DNA of 64,000 bases from Heliopora coerulea (taxonomy: Eukaryota > Cnidaria > Anthozoa > Scleralcyonacea > Helioporidae): NCBI GenBank assembly GCA_030142905.1, contig JASJOG010000014.1, forward strand, positions 2,921,001 through 2,985,000, given 5' to 3'. Every line of letters begins with the position of its first letter. The stretch's first letter is position 1. Below, in pieces: positions 1 through 11,162 of the stretch. Both the position numbers and the translations under genes were made by a program. The notes below the pieces were generated by a model that was given only the letters and a program-made list of their open reading frames with translations, was not told where the DNA came from and did no database searches.

Positions 1-95
1 TATCAAATGGAATTTATAATGAATTAAAATTCAAAGTAGAAGGAAATAATTCATCTTCAATTGGAAATATTTTATTCGAAATTATTATAAAATAA
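1..95 (+). CDS. Penton-like minor capsid protein, C-terminal end (partial)
   Basis: This is an open frame running from the window edge to TAA at 93-95. The last 30 codons read like the end of the complete gene at 16342-16971: both share the segment FKVEGNNSSSIGN followed by an alternating hydrophobic stretch ending in IIK or IVK. It is therefore the 3' end of the same gene in copy A. The stop is directly followed by the ATG of the fibre-like gene at 96, the same close packing seen in copy B. Most of the protein lies outside the window, so nothing can be said about its intactness. Confidence 0.75.
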   Translation, partial: SNGIYNELKFKVEGNNSSSIGNILFEIIIK

Positions 96-722
96 ATGAG
101 TTTATTTTACGGATATGAAAGTAAACATGAATCTGATGTAACAGGAAAACTTTCTACCACAGGAGGGGATATGACAGGAGATATTAACATGGGATCACAC
201 CATATCATAACGTCAGTTGATCCTACGGCAAATGCGCATTTGGCAAGAAAAAAATATGTAGATGACAAAGTTGCAAGCGGTAGAGGAGGAACTTCAGCAG
301 GAAATTTTCTGTCAAAAACAGGAGGTACAATGACAGGAAATATTATCATGGGCGATAATAAAATTTCCGCAACTGCGAATTCTGTGAGTGATAAAGACCT
401 TTGTAAGAAAAAATATGTGGATGATCAAGATTCTAGAAAATTATCAGTAACAGGTTGAACAATGTCTGGAAATATTCTAATGGGAAATAACAGAATTACA
501 ACAACTGCAGACCCTAAAGGTGATAAAGACCTTTTCCAGAAAAAATATATCGATGATAACTTTTTATCAATATCAAATTATAGAAAAGAGATGAGTTTTA
601 GTATTATTAAAGATAATTTTTTTTCAAAAGTAAATTCATTGTATAAATTTAAATATCCTTCATCTTATGATTTACTTTTTGAAAGAAATTCTTTAAAAGT
701 TTCAAAAATTTTCAAAAATTAA
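96..722 (+). pseudogene. Phage-tail-fibre-like protein, broken copy
   Basis: Three tandem units of about 45 residues carry the pattern TGG-x-M-(T/S)-G-x-I-x-M ... KKYVDD, a repeat typical of the shaft or collar part of bacteriophage tail fibres and of some eukaryotic virus-like elements. A TGA at 456-458 (a single base change in a GGA codon compared with copy B) splits the second unit from the third, and the frame resumes at 462. After the third unit the frame stays open through an 8-T run, where copy B has 9 T, but it stops at 722, before the lectin-like C-terminal part seen in copy B. That part has been lost in the deletion that joins this gene to PolB. The likely role, by analogy, is a virion spike for cell attachment. 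Confidence 0.7.
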
Positions 723-1668
723 AAGTTTGATTGAAAGGGCTAAAGAAAAAGCAAATAATTTATTTAACAAGTCTAAAGAAGAAGTACTTAATTTATTTGA
801 TAAATATAGAAATAATGTAAACAAAGGAACAGAAAATATAACAAATTGGTATAATCATTTAAAAGAAAATGTCTTAAATATATTTAACAAAATACAGGAA
901 AAATCACAAATGTCTGATCCAAAGTTTGAGCTGGATAGAGAAGCTTTGAATGTTACAAAACGTTATGAACTAGATTTGGAAAAATATGGAATGACTTTAT
1001 ATGATCCTTTGAGTGTGTTGGAAAAAATAAAACCATTGGTGATTAAAAAATTTAAAAAATATCCAAGCACAAAACAACAATTAACCTTTGTTTGCTTAAT
1101 GAAAAAAACAAATTCTGTAACTGGAGAAGAAACTGTAGATAAAGCACATTTTCATAGCTATTATGAAGAAATTTTTACTGGAAGCAATTTTGATGAAATA
1201 TATGAAAAAATGGTTAAAAAAATTATTCTAAGTTTTGAAGAATATTTAAAAAATTCAAGTTTATGGAAATTTTATAAAAGTTTAAAAATAATTCTTAATA
1301 TTAATAACATTCAATGATTACTTGCATCATCTTTTATTTCAACCCCAAAATTTTTAAAAAATAAAAATGCAATTATTAATCCACAAAATGAAATTCAAAA
1401 ATGTTTATTGTGGTGTGTGGTAATAAATGGACTTTTGAAAACCAATCCAAATTTGAGAAATCCTGGTAGAATTACAAAAATTTTAAAAAAGAAAGCTGAG
1501 GGTTTTAATATTAAAGGAATTAATTTCCAATGTGGATTTTCAGATATTGATAAATTTGAAAAAAATAATATTATATATGAATATATAATGAAGAAGAAAG
1601 GTTTGGAAATAAAAAGCATGAAATTTTTCCTTTGAGGGTAAGTAAATCAGAACAAATTAACACACTTG

Positions 1669-1737
1669 TGGACACGCATGTGGATACACATGTGAACACT
1701 CATGTGAACACACATGTGAACACACATGTGAACATAT
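1669..1737 (+). repeat. 12-bp coding tandem repeat inside PolB of copy A
   Basis: About five to six imperfect units of AACACACATGTG encode a run of Thr-His-Val-Asn/Asp. Copy B has only a short AGEHANILL-like segment at the equivalent place, so the array expanded in copy A after the two copies separated. The unit keeps the reading frame. The core ACATGTG is a palindrome, and expansion by slippage is likely. Confidence 0.85.
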
Positions 1738-2328
1738 TGTTAATAAGCGATGAAAATGGGGATAAACATTATTGTTTAATTAAAAATATGAGCAGATTAT
1801 TTTCAAGTCAAGTAAATAAACATAAAGGAAAATTACATATTTGTAATTATTGTTTACAAAATTTCAGTAATGAAAAAACTCTTAAAAATCATTTGGAATG
1901 TTGTTCAAAATATAAGTGTGGAAAAACTGTTTATCCAAATAAAGGAGAAAAATTAAAGTTTAAAAATTATGAAAAAATGCACAATGTTCCATTTGTAATT
2001 TAGGCAGATTTTGAATGAAATTTAAAATATGAGGATAAAAATATTGGTGATAATACAAAACAATTTCAAAAACATGAGCCGTCTGGATATTGCTATTTGA
2101 TAAAATGTTTTGATGATAATTTATTTAAACCAAAATTAGTAAAATATACAAAAAAATCTGGTGATGATGTGTCTGCAAAATTTGTAGAAAGTTTAGAAAA
2201 TAATATTAAAAAGATACATGAACAATTTAAATTTCCAAAAAAGATTATATTTAAAGAAAAGGATAAAAAAGATTTTGAAACAGCTAAGAAATGTTATGCA
2301 TGTAGTAAAGAATTTGAAAACCCTGGTT

Positions 2329-2376
2329 GGCAGTGAGCTGTTGATCACCCTTCGGGCTCCACTTCTACCAAAGTTG
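2329..2376 (+). other. Short foreign insertion in the PolB zinc region of copy A
   Basis: Between the CYAC motif and the HCNFTG motif, copy A has roughly 45 bp (CCTGGTTGGCAGTGAGCTG...CTTCGGGCTCCACTTC) that copy B lacks. It is GC-richer than the surrounding polymerase gene and introduces the TGA at 2334-2336. I do not recognise its source. It may be filler DNA from break repair. Confidence 0.5.
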
Positions 2377-4590
2377 CTGATCATTGTAATTTCACTGGAA
2401 AATTTCGAGGCGCTGCTTGTTGTAGTTGTAATTCAAAAATGAAAAAAACCTAAATTTATTCCAGTTATATTTCATAATTTACAAAATTATGATAGTCATT
2501 TGTTTATTAAAAATCTTGGAGTTTCAGAAGGTGAAATTAATTGTATCCCCAACACTGAGGAGAAATATATTTCATTTACAAAAGAGATTATTGTTGATAA
2601 ATTTGAATCTAAAAAAATAATTACAGAAAAACAATTTAAAAGTCGATGTAAAGAAAACATTATTGAATATGAAAAAATTGATGAAAATGGAAGTGAAAAG
2701 TATAAAATCAAAGAAATAATTAATGTTAAAAAACAAATTAGATTTATTGACAGTTTTAAATTTATGCAAAGTGGTTTAGGAAACTTTGTTAAAAATTTAG
2801 ATAAAAATGAGCTAAATATTATGAAAAAATTTTACGGTGAAGCTGAAGAAAGAGAATTATTAACTAGAAAAGGTGTGTTTCCATATGATTGGTTTGATAA
2901 TATTCAAAAATTAAATGAAGAAAAAATTACCTGATATTGAAGAATTTTATTCAAAATTAAATGATGAAAATATAAACGAAGCAGATTATGAACATGCGCA
3001 AAATGTTTGTAAAAAATTTAACATTAAAGATATCCGATCATATCACGACTTATATTTGAAAACTGATGTGATACTTTTGGCGGATGTTTTTGAAAATTTT
3101 AGAAAAGTTTGTAAAAAAAATTGTGGGGGAGATCCCGCTTGGTATTATACTTCACCTGGATTGGCATGGGATGCAATGTTGAAAATGACTAAAGTTGAAT
3201 TGGAATTATTATCTGACCCACAAATGTACCTTATGATTGAAAATGGAATTAGAGGAGGAATTTTAACAATTACAAAGCGATATGCAAAAACTAATAATCC
3301 TTATATGAGCTCAAAGTATAATCCTGAAGAATATAATGTATATCTTGCTTATTTAGACGCGAATAATTTATACGGATGGGCTATGAGTAAAAAACTTCCT
3401 GTGAGAGATTTTAAATGGATGAACGAAAAAGAATTACAAAATTGGGAAAAATTTCCTTGTATATTAGAAGTTGACTTGGAATACCCTGAAGAGCTGCATG
3501 ATTTACATAATGAATACCCATTAGTGCCAGAAAGATTAAAAGTTGACACCTGCAGAGCAGGAGGTGTTGAAAAATTAATTCCAAATTTGAATAATAAAGA
3601 AAAATATGTTTTACATAGTGAAAACTTGAAATTATATGAAAAATTAGGATTAAAAATTAGTGGAATTTATAAAGGTATTAAATTTTATGAAGAAGATTTT
3701 ATGAAAAAATATATTGATTTAAACACAAAACTGAGAACAGATGCAAAAAATGAATTTGAAAAAGACTTTTTCAAACTTATGAATAATTCTGTATTAGGGA
3801 AAACTATGGAGAATGTTAGAAACAGAGTTGATATACAATTAGTTAAAAGAGAAGAAAAAGCATTAAAATTATTTTCAAAAACCAATTTTGACAAAAGAAC
3901 AATATTTTTGAAAATTTAATTGCTGTGCATATGCATAAGAAAAAAGTTAAGCTTGAAAAACCTATATATCTAGGAATGAGCATATTGGATCTGAGTAAGA
4001 CTTTAATGTATGATTTTCATTATAATTATATTAAACCAAAATATGGTGAAAATTCTCGGTTGTTATTTACAGATGCTGACAGTTTAATGTATGAAATTAA
4101 AACTGAAGATTTTTATAAAGATATATCCCCAGATGTTGAAAAAATGTTTGACACGAGTAATTACCCAAAAGATCATAAAAGTGGAATTAAAACCGGTTTA
4201 AACAAAAAAGTAATTGGAATGATGAAAGATGAATGCGGGGGAAAACAAATAGAAGAATTCATAGGGCTTAGAGCAAAATTATATTCTTATAAAATTAATG
4301 AAAAAGGATCAAAAAGATGTAAAGGTGTTAAAAAAAATGTTATTGAAAAAAATATAACATTTCAAAATTATAAAGATTGCTTATTTAGTGAAGAAGAACA
4401 AATTAGAAAAATGAATTTAATAAGACACCGAAATCATGAATTGTATACTGAAAGTGTAGAAAAAATTGCATTGTCAGCAAAAGATGATAAAAGAATAATA
4501 CTTGAAAATAAAATAGATACATTGGCATATGGGCATTATATGTCGGAAATGATTGACACTTATGAGAATATATTTGGATTTAAACCATAA

Positions 4591-5391
4591 ACACTTTAGC
4601 GGCGAAGTTGTTTGTTTAAAGTTGTGACACAAATAAGGTAATTCCCCGCCTGTTGATGAGGGATTTCCCCCACATTTCACGGTCAGGATGTCAAAACTGG
4701 AGTGTCTGAATCATATATATTAAAAACAGTTGCAGCCACCAAAACATGTTTACACACATTTTTCCAAATAAGGTCATAATTTTATCATGTGATAATCGTA
4801 TGACTATTCTCAACCAATGAAAAACCGATCCATAAATTCCATTTTTGGCAAAACAAACCAAAAATCAAACCAGTTGGTTTCATTTGTAGCAAAAAAACCC
4901 CAAAATAACAACCAGTTGGTTTCATTTGTGGCAAAACAAACCAAGATGCCTGGTTTAGAAGAACTGACTCAAAGGTACGAAAACCGAAGGAGCCGGCGCA
5001 AGCGATACTTGTCAACGTATTCAGGACCAGATATATATGATTGAAAGTCATATGGCAGGACATGAATCATTCACGTTTAATTCTTCCGAAGAGATTTCTA
5101 ATTTACATCAAGTGGATTTAGCAGCCTGCTGTATTGGGGGATTTCCCTTCGACACTGAAAATTTTGGCCCATTTTTAAAATGTGTTGAAATTCCCGGTAA
5201 CGTTAACAAATTCCTGGAAGAGGCCGGAAGTGACCGGAAGTGACCGGAAGTGAAACCGAAAGTGACGTAAGCGAAGCGAAACGCATCGTCATCAAGGAAA
5301 AGGTAATTCCCCCGCGACACTTTGAAAAATTTTGGGCAATTTTGAAAAAGTTGCTGGAAAAGTTGCTGGTCCCCGCACTTTACAGACTACT
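4591..5391 (+). other. Right-end region of copy A with degenerate TIR
   Basis: This region lies downstream of PolB. It holds two short tandem units with a period of about 42 bp (CCAGTTGGTTTCATTTGT at 4870 and 4912), four tightly packed GGAAGTGACC-type repeats (5223-5250) and several kappa-B-like half palindromes (GGGATTTCCCC at 4660-4670, GGGGATTTCCC at 5137-5147). The final 80 bases are related to the terminal repeat of copy B and end in ACTACT at 5386-5391. Small open frames at 4817-5044 and 5240-5458 exist, but I see no family resemblance and cannot support them as genes. Confidence 0.5.
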
Positions 5392-6207
5392 AACAATGCT
5401 CTGGAATAAAGCGAAAACCTGGTTTGATTTACAAATAAGCAAACCCCACGTCAGGTGAACATGCTGAAATTTGACCGGAGATTTTGAAATCATTACTGAA
5501 TATTCGAAACCAAATTCTTGGAGTTACGGCAAAGTCATAAAAAATTCAAATCCAGGAAAGATCAGTAAGATCAGATAGGAAATAATTCAAGAACATTCAA
5601 CAATTCTCGTCTTTTGCGTTATCCCAGTATTATAACCCGATTTTAAGGCATGTTACCTAACCTTCTCAATTACGATCACAGAAGATAAAGTCCAAGGAAG
5701 ATCTTGTGATCCCCTTTGATTGTATCTCTTGATGGTCACAGTCGTTTAACTTTGTTGTTCAAGGATGGAGGCAAAATTTTGAAAGTGAACTGGCTTTGCA
5801 CTAGGTTGAGGTGAAGTATTTCAACCGGATTATCACTAAAGACATTCCCAAGCAATGATATCCCAATTTCTTCATTGGGAAGGGGGGGGTGTTAGGATAA
5901 AACGTGGATGCGGATTGGCGGATTTTGGGAATAAAACGCGGATTCAGAGATAAAACGCCGATTTGGAATTAAAAGAAAGTAAACGTGTTGGCTAGCTCTA
6001 CATAAACGCAACGACGCTACTGATCACGAAATCAAACTAAACTGAAAACAAAGGAGAAAAAAATTATCGTTTCTCTCTAGAACTGTCAAGTGTGAGTGTA
6101 AACCCAGGTTTATATACAGCTTGCTAGGAGCGGCACCGAATAAAATGCGTTTTTAATTCAAAAGTTCAGAATTCGAATAATCTTTGAGAAATGATAACAG
6201 ATGTCGT
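5392..6207. other. No gene recognised
   Basis: This is flanking DNA between copy A and the long-TIR transposon. A run of nine G near 5880 is followed by three irregular copies of GATAAAACG(T/C)GGAT at about 5896-5955. I see no coding region, RNA gene or known repeat. Confidence 0.5.
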
Positions 6208-6945
6208 ACAGGTGCCTCTTTAGTTACATTTAAGCGCATAAGTTTTACGGGGTATACGTACGGTTTCTATTGAGTTTATTTACCACAAATATTCATACTT
6301 GCGACTACGATAAACTGACCTGCCCTTCTAAACATATTTAAACGATAAGCTTAATTCAAAAGATAATTAAACGTTCGTCTCAACAAACAGATCAACGCAC
6401 GAGAGCAGCACATAAAGACATTGATTCATGTCGCGGCTGCCTAAACATCAAATGTGTGTTTTTCTTGTGAAGATATGTCACTTCACGGAAAAAAAAAAGC
6501 TGCGTTTACAAATAGGAGATGCACATTTTCATATTGCAGTGTTATACTAGGAACTGCATGTTTGCACGGAGAAGGGGTGGCCCTTACTGGCCACCGCAAA
6601 AAACTTTCACAAGAATACTCACGTTTGCCCCTCCCTTATCAATGTAAAAGCTTGAGTTTCGGCTACCATAAAAATATTTGGACACGATAATAAAACACGC
6701 CGTAAATTTAAAACGATGTAAATCTCTTGTCAATTAACAAACGAAAAGGGATAGATAACAGGCATGCACAAGCATAGCTCATAACACAACAACGTTGGAT
6801 CTGGTAACAGAGATACATATAATTTATAATTACATATAATTTTAACGGCCGTATATGAAATACCGCGAAGAAGGAAACTAAACAAGCGAATCAAAAATCA
6901 ATAGTGTCTGAGACGGAAACGGTTCGTTCTTTCCAGTTTGAGCTT
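6208..6945 (+). repeat. Left terminal inverted repeat of the 6.2-9.6 kb transposon
   Basis: This arm is the inverted counterpart of 8830-9557, matched over its whole length with small indels. Its inner edge lies in GAGACGGAAACGGTTCGTTC, which recurs inverted at both 7280 and 8836. Confidence 0.75.
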
Positions 6946-8579
6946 GACAATAGCATGTTGACATGTATCTGAAACGAAAATAAAATACAAAGTATGAAAG
7001 TAAAAAGCGGGTGGAAAATTTATCTTTCGGCCAATTACGATAAAGACTGCTTGTACTCAACGAAACCACACCTAGTTGGTCGCACAGTAGGAACGTTTGA
7101 AGACAATGCGAACCATTTAAACCCAGCAAAACACAATTTGCACATCCCCGGACAGTGAGTCTACCATTTTGCCTCCCAACAACAAAAGAAAGTGCGCAAA
7201 AAATATTTAGGTTTAATAACACGTCTCCCGATATCCGTTGAAAGGTTGACTTTCCACGCATCTTTAGCGAGCTCAAATCGGAAAGAACGAACCGTTTCTC
7301 TTTCAGACAATATTGATTTTTGGTTCGCTTGCTTAGATTCCTTCGTTTCGTTATTTCATAGCCACTGACCTGCTGATATTTTGGAATAATTATATTTGGA
7401 ACAGAGTTAAATTAAGTACTCCAAGACCATGCTTGAACCGCTGCATAATGACCAAGGTGGCATGACGCACGGAATCTCCAAAAGCACTTAGCACTTTATT
7501 TTTACCGCCACCAAAGACCGCACTACTTCACGTACGTTGAATTTCTTTCACTTTGAATACAGACCATCCGAATGTAACTTGACGCTTCGATATAGATGCC
7601 TCAAACAAGTCAGAACCCACGACTTCTGGGTATATCTGTCGTATGCAATGACAGGGTCTGTCCGAGCGCTCAAGCAACAAGCGTTCTTGAGGTAGCGACA
7701 CGTAGCAGGAGAGCTGTCGTCCTACCCTCTCATAGATCAGATGTTTTAGTACTTTAGATTTTGTATTCATTAAATTTTTTTTTACCCAACCAAGATGATG
7801 AATAATTTAAAATCTTCCGAAATCCTTTGAGCTTAAACCTAGCTTCCCTACATTCTTAGGGAGGCATCATATATCGTTTTTACCGCAAGAATCGGCTAGG
7901 CGATGCTTCTCTGGGAACCTGTACCCCACTTGTTTGTTATTTTTAAATATACTTATATTGGATAACGATGATTCGGTTAACAAAAAGTCATTCTGCTGTC
8001 TTCATGGAGTATCTTACAACGAACAACACACATTGATGCATGCTATGCCACTCGTGACATCCAGATCGATTGATGCCTAAACAGTTATTTTTGTAAACGT
8101 TGAAACTATTTTCACTTTTCATACATAAGGAAAACAACTGACCTCTAATTTACAATTCCCTGAATTAAAATGAGATATAGCCGTTCAATGGCAGAAAAGT
8201 TTTTTGATGATATATGTTTTGTTTCCTTCTAATTCTTCCATATCGTAACTGTGACTATTGATATTTTACACCGTGTTTCCTAGAGGGGTTTTTTTCCTTT
8301 TCTTGTTATTTCCATGTTATTATCCTCCTATGACGTGGTTATATTGCTTGGTTCGTACAGTACAGATATGGACATAAACTAAGCGTGTTTCGCTTTTGCC
8401 TGGCCCTGTCCTTATGTTGTTGTACGTTGCTTCGTGTGAACGAGGCTTAATCTGAAAACCAGGAACTGGTCATAAAATCTGAAGACGGATCACCAGAAGA
8501 CAAGACGTGAGATCAAATTAATACCCGAGAGAGACAATGGTTGTAATTTGGATGAACTGTGGACATAAAGAAAAACAAT

Positions 8580-8668
8580 TTCTAAGCACCAGACCGGATC
8601 GAACCTGCATCCTTCTGACGACCGGCGATACACTCTAACTATTGAGGTTCCGAGACTCAGGTGGAGAG
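8580..8668 (-). repeat. tRNA-derived SINE head
   Basis: On the minus strand the sequence has an A-box-like TAGTTAGAGTG and a perfect B box GGTTCGATCC, spaced as in a tRNA. It does not look like a functional tRNA, because the acceptor and anticodon arms do not close cleanly. It is inserted in the middle of the long-TIR transposon. Confidence 0.6.
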
Positions 8669-8829
8669 AAAATCTGTTGGTCAGTTTGTGCGACACATGT
8701 ACTGCTTGTGCGACAGCCACGATATGATAATAAAGTTAATGAGTGGTATGAATATTATACAGAAAGTTCGTGTGGAAACTTGATGTTATTGCAGACGTAA
8801 TTGCACTGATCACCTGGGATTCTTTAATC

Positions 8830-9557
8830 CGTTTTGGAAAGAACGTACCGTTTCTGCCTCAGACACTAATGATTTTTAGTTTGCTTGCTTAGTTTCCTTC
8901 TTCGCTTTATTTTTGATATGTGATCGTTAGAATTAGACGTACGTTATCGCTGTTACCGAATCCAACGTTGTGGTGTTATGAGCTATGAGTTATGAGCTGT
9001 GGTGTTATGAGTTATGACCTATCTCTATTCGTTAGTCATTTGACAAGAAATTTACATCGTTTTAAATTTACGGCGTGTTTTATTACTGTGTCCAAATATT
9101 TTTATGGTAGTCAAAACTGGAGCCTTTACATTGACAGGGGAGGGGCAAACGTGAGTTTTCTAGTGAAAGTTTTCTACGGTGGCCTGTAAGAGCCACGCCT
9201 TCTCTGTGCAATCATGCAGTTTCGTCGTATAACACTGCAATATGAAAATGTGCATCTCCTATTTGTAAACGCAGCTTTTCTCCGTGAAGTGACATATCTT
9301 CACCGGAAAAACACACATTTGATGTTTAGGCAGCCGCGACATGAATCAATGTCTTTATGTGCTGCTCTCGTGCGTTGATCTGTTTGTTGAGACAAACGTC
9401 TAATTATCTTTTGAATTAAACTTATCGTTTAAATATATTTAGCAGCGCAGGTCCGTTTATCTTAGTCGCAAATATGTGTATTTGTGGTGAATAAACTCAA
9501 TACATACTGCACATATAACCCGTAAAACTTATGCTCTTAAATGTAACAGGCACCTGT
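8830..9557 (-). repeat. Right terminal inverted repeat of the 6.2-9.6 kb transposon
   Basis: This arm is the reverse complement of 6208-6945 with scattered substitutions and indels. It ends AGGCACCTGT. Confidence 0.75.
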
Positions 9558-9582
9558 CAAACGAGATTCTATATGCTTCTCT

Positions 9583-9966
9583 TTACCCAAAAAGTAAAAT
9601 CTGATGTACTAAATAACCCGTACAATTTATACGTTCATTCAAACAATATTGATACTCGTTATCCATACGTAGTAACCCTCTTTCGAAAATAACATCAGAT
9701 CTTGCTCTTGCTTTTTCAATATAGATAACCCAGGAATTCATTTCATTTCCGTCCCATTCCACGTACGATTGATGAAACAATTGAAAACCAACTTCCTGAA
9801 AACTTTTCATAAGCTCACGAACACTCAGATTTCCATACCATTGAATTTTAATATCAATATACTCCTGACCCGAATCGTAAACAGAATAAGAGGCCAAAAT
9901 GTACTGAATTCCTCTAAAATTTCCACCCAAACGATTATGATGCAAATGGAATACCAATTTCATCAA
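9583..9966 (-). CDS. Unrecognised 127-residue protein in the minus-strand cluster
   Basis: This complete frame begins MMKLVFHLHHNRLGGNF and is moderately aromatic, with many Tyr, Trp and Asp/Glu. No signal peptide or membrane segment is evident. It is the most 3' member of a run of minus-strand short frames (12.9 to 9.58 kb) in AT-rich DNA with tight spacing, which looks like a small viral transcription unit rather than host exons. I recognise no family. A tentative view is a structural gene of a third decayed virus-like element. It ends only 25 bases from the long-TIR transposon. Confidence 0.4.
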   Translation of the reverse strand: MMKLVFHLHHNRLGGNFRGIQYILASYSVYDSGQEYIDIKIQWYGNLSVRELMKSFQEVGFQLFHQSYVEWDGNEMNSWVIYIEKARARSDVIFERGLLRMDNEYQYCLNERINCTGYLVHQILLFG

Positions 9967-10183
9967 ATACTACCTCGAAGATCAATTTGAAGATGAATTT
10001 GCACGTTTAAGGCAAAAAGAATAATTCGTTATTATTATCATCAATGACAAAAAAAGAAAAACAAAATTCATGAACGAGAGGGATTTTCTTTTAATAATAA
10101 ACACATACACATTAAACATTTCTTTCATTTCATAAGTGAACAAAATACATATTTTCACAACATTCTTCATGTAAACAAACTAA

Positions 10184-10378
10184 TCAATTCCGACAATTCC
10201 AATCATATGAACAAATGTCCCAAGTGTTGTCTCTAAAAGTATGAAGTTCGCTCTCCAGTTCTAAAATATAACTTATACTCTCCAAAATTTCGATTCTTGA
10301 AGGGCGACCACGTACATTTGCAAATCGTCCAGCTATTAATGAACAAAGTCGCTCAAACAATACACCAATCCATTCCAC
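10184..10378 (-). CDS. Short unrecognised frame (64 residues)
   Basis: The frame starts MEWIGVLFERLCSL and ends RNTWDICSYDWNCRN-like. Upstream on the same strand, in another frame, lies a Lys/Arg/Asn-rich stretch. It belongs to the same minus-strand cluster, and its function is unknown. It could be a fragment of a longer broken gene. Confidence 0.25.
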   Translation of the reverse strand: MEWIGVLFERLCSLIAGRFANVRGRPSRIEILESISYILELESELHTFRDNTWDICSYDWNCRN

Positions 10379-10469
10379 TCGTTCTCTTTCTCTTCTGTTT
10401 GCATCAAGGCGTTCAGCTTCATTACTTCTTCTTTTTCTAATCCTTCTTTGTTGCTATTTTGAAAGTATA

Positions 10470-10604
10470 TTATAATCCAATCTTAGCCAATAAACTTGAT
10501 AAAAATCCACCTCTTTGTCTTCTAATCAACCCACCACGTCCTCCTTGACGTCTACGTCTTTTTACACGTCTTGATACTATACATACTGCTTTTCTTTTCT
10601 CCAT
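10470..10604 (-). CDS. Very basic peptide resembling adenovirus pX/mu-type core proteins
   Basis: The start is taken at the internal Met (MEKRKAVC) because the 21 residues before it are hydrophobic and could be a chance extension; the frame itself is open from 10667. The 44 residues contain RRVKRRRRQGGRGG, then RRQRGGFL followed by a short hydrophobic amphipathic tail. Adenovirus core protein pX and its relatives in adenovirus-like and Polinton-like viruses combine an Arg-rich DNA-binding part with a GG-F-L hydrophobic motif near a protease cleavage site. The match here is by composition and motif order only. It would condense DNA in the virion. Confidence 0.45.
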   Translation of the reverse strand: MEKRKAVCIVSRRVKRRRRQGGRGGLIRRQRGGFLSSLLAKIGL

Positions 10605-11162
10605 TTTATTCTTCAAAAAAATATTCGAAACGATAAAGGAAACAATCGATGCAAAAACAAGAAACAACTATTTTCCAAAAAACACGCTCACCCATTAGTT
10701 ATATAACAAATTCAAGTTCATCTCATCTTCAACAATCCTGCACACCAAGATATCGTATATTCTGCAGCAAGTCAAGTCGACGCATAAACTCAAAGTATAA
10801 TATATATCGTCTAACTCTTTCTTCGGCTTCTTCTTCTTACACTTCGTAGAATTTATATGACACGATATAAAAAAGCGCCGAGGTTTTCTGCATCGTATAC
10901 ATTGAAACATCAAACACGCAAAATGACTTCGATCTTTAATGCCACCTTCACACATACCCGCTTTCCTAATGCCTCAATTACATCCCAATCACACAATAAA
11001 TGATTAAAGTGCTGCTCGAACGGGGTATAAATCTTTACAATTACATCAACATCATAATCATCATTCTGAAAAGAATGATCGAACAAACCGTGCCAGAAGG
11101 ATCCATCCTTTTTTTTCGCCAAGTGGTGGTGGTAGTGGTAATGGTTTGAATCGACCAAACAA

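Larger units (their letters stand above)
727..4590 (+). pseudogene. polB: Protein-primed family B DNA polymerase (Polinton PolB), broken
   Basis: This would replicate the element from its protein-capped ends. In order one sees an N-terminal region (to about 1317, then a stop), a cysteine-protease-like or OTU-like looking segment with CLLWCVV (about 1400), a C2H2-type finger CNYCLQNF...H..C (1835-1905), a decayed Exo I region (the YADFE codons are interrupted by TAG at 2001-2003), a CYAC zinc motif (2300), an Exo II-like NYDSHLF (about 2480), an Exo III-like YLKTDVILLADV (about 3050), Pol motif A DANNLYGWAM (3355), motif B NNSVLGKT (3780) and motif C FTDADS (4068). Stops and frame changes occur near 1317, 1630, 2003, 2340, 2445, 2930 and 3919. 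Motif C has DAD where copy B has DTD; both aspartates remain. It is a relic. Confidence 0.9.
1..5391 (+). mobile_element. Polinton/Maverick-like element, copy A (left end outside window)
   Basis: The stretch keeps the gene order penton-like end, fibre-like gene, PolB found in copy B (13199-25356) and is homologous to it over most of its length. Relative to copy B it lacks about 3.9 kb (second fibre gene, minisatellite, small membrane proteins), because the fibre gene runs almost directly into PolB at about 722. The right end is called at 5391. There the sequence reads CACTTTACAGACTACT, against CACTTTTACAACTACT at the end of copy B, preceded by a degenerate match to the inner TIR (CCCCCGCGACACTTTGAAAAATTTTGG at 5310-5336 resembles CCCCTGCGACACTTAGAAAAATTTTGG). 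The left TIR lies outside, so length and target duplication cannot be given. Confidence 0.8.
6208..9557. mobile_element. Long-TIR DNA transposon, probably non-autonomous
   Basis: The two ends are long inverted repeats of about 730 bp: 6208-6945 reads inward from ACAGGTGCCT, and 8830-9557 is its diverged reverse complement ending AGGCACCTGT. Shared landmarks include the segment around TTGATTCATGTCGCGGCTGC (6422 and its complement at 9335) and AGATGCACATTTTCATATTGCA (6518 and complement at 9237). A third inverted fragment of the inner arm (GGAAAGAACGAACCGTTTC) sits at 7280-7310. The 1.9-kb centre has no recognisable transposase. I found no convincing target duplication at these ends, so the superfamily is open and the exact ends may be a few bases off. 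Confidence 0.7.

Noticed and set aside
4817..5458. Small open frames at the right end of copy A as genes
   Set aside because: They overlap tandem repeats and the degenerate TIR, and have no family resemblance.
6200..6207. 8-bp target duplication of the long-TIR transposon
   Set aside because: The bases before 6208 (GATGTCGT) and after 9557 (CAAACGAG) do not match.
8580..8668. Functional tRNA gene
   Set aside because: A and B boxes are present, but the acceptor and anticodon arms do not form. A SINE head is more likely.
9769..9990. Plus-strand frame opposite 9583-9966
   Set aside because: It is antisense to the longer frame and has no feature of its own.
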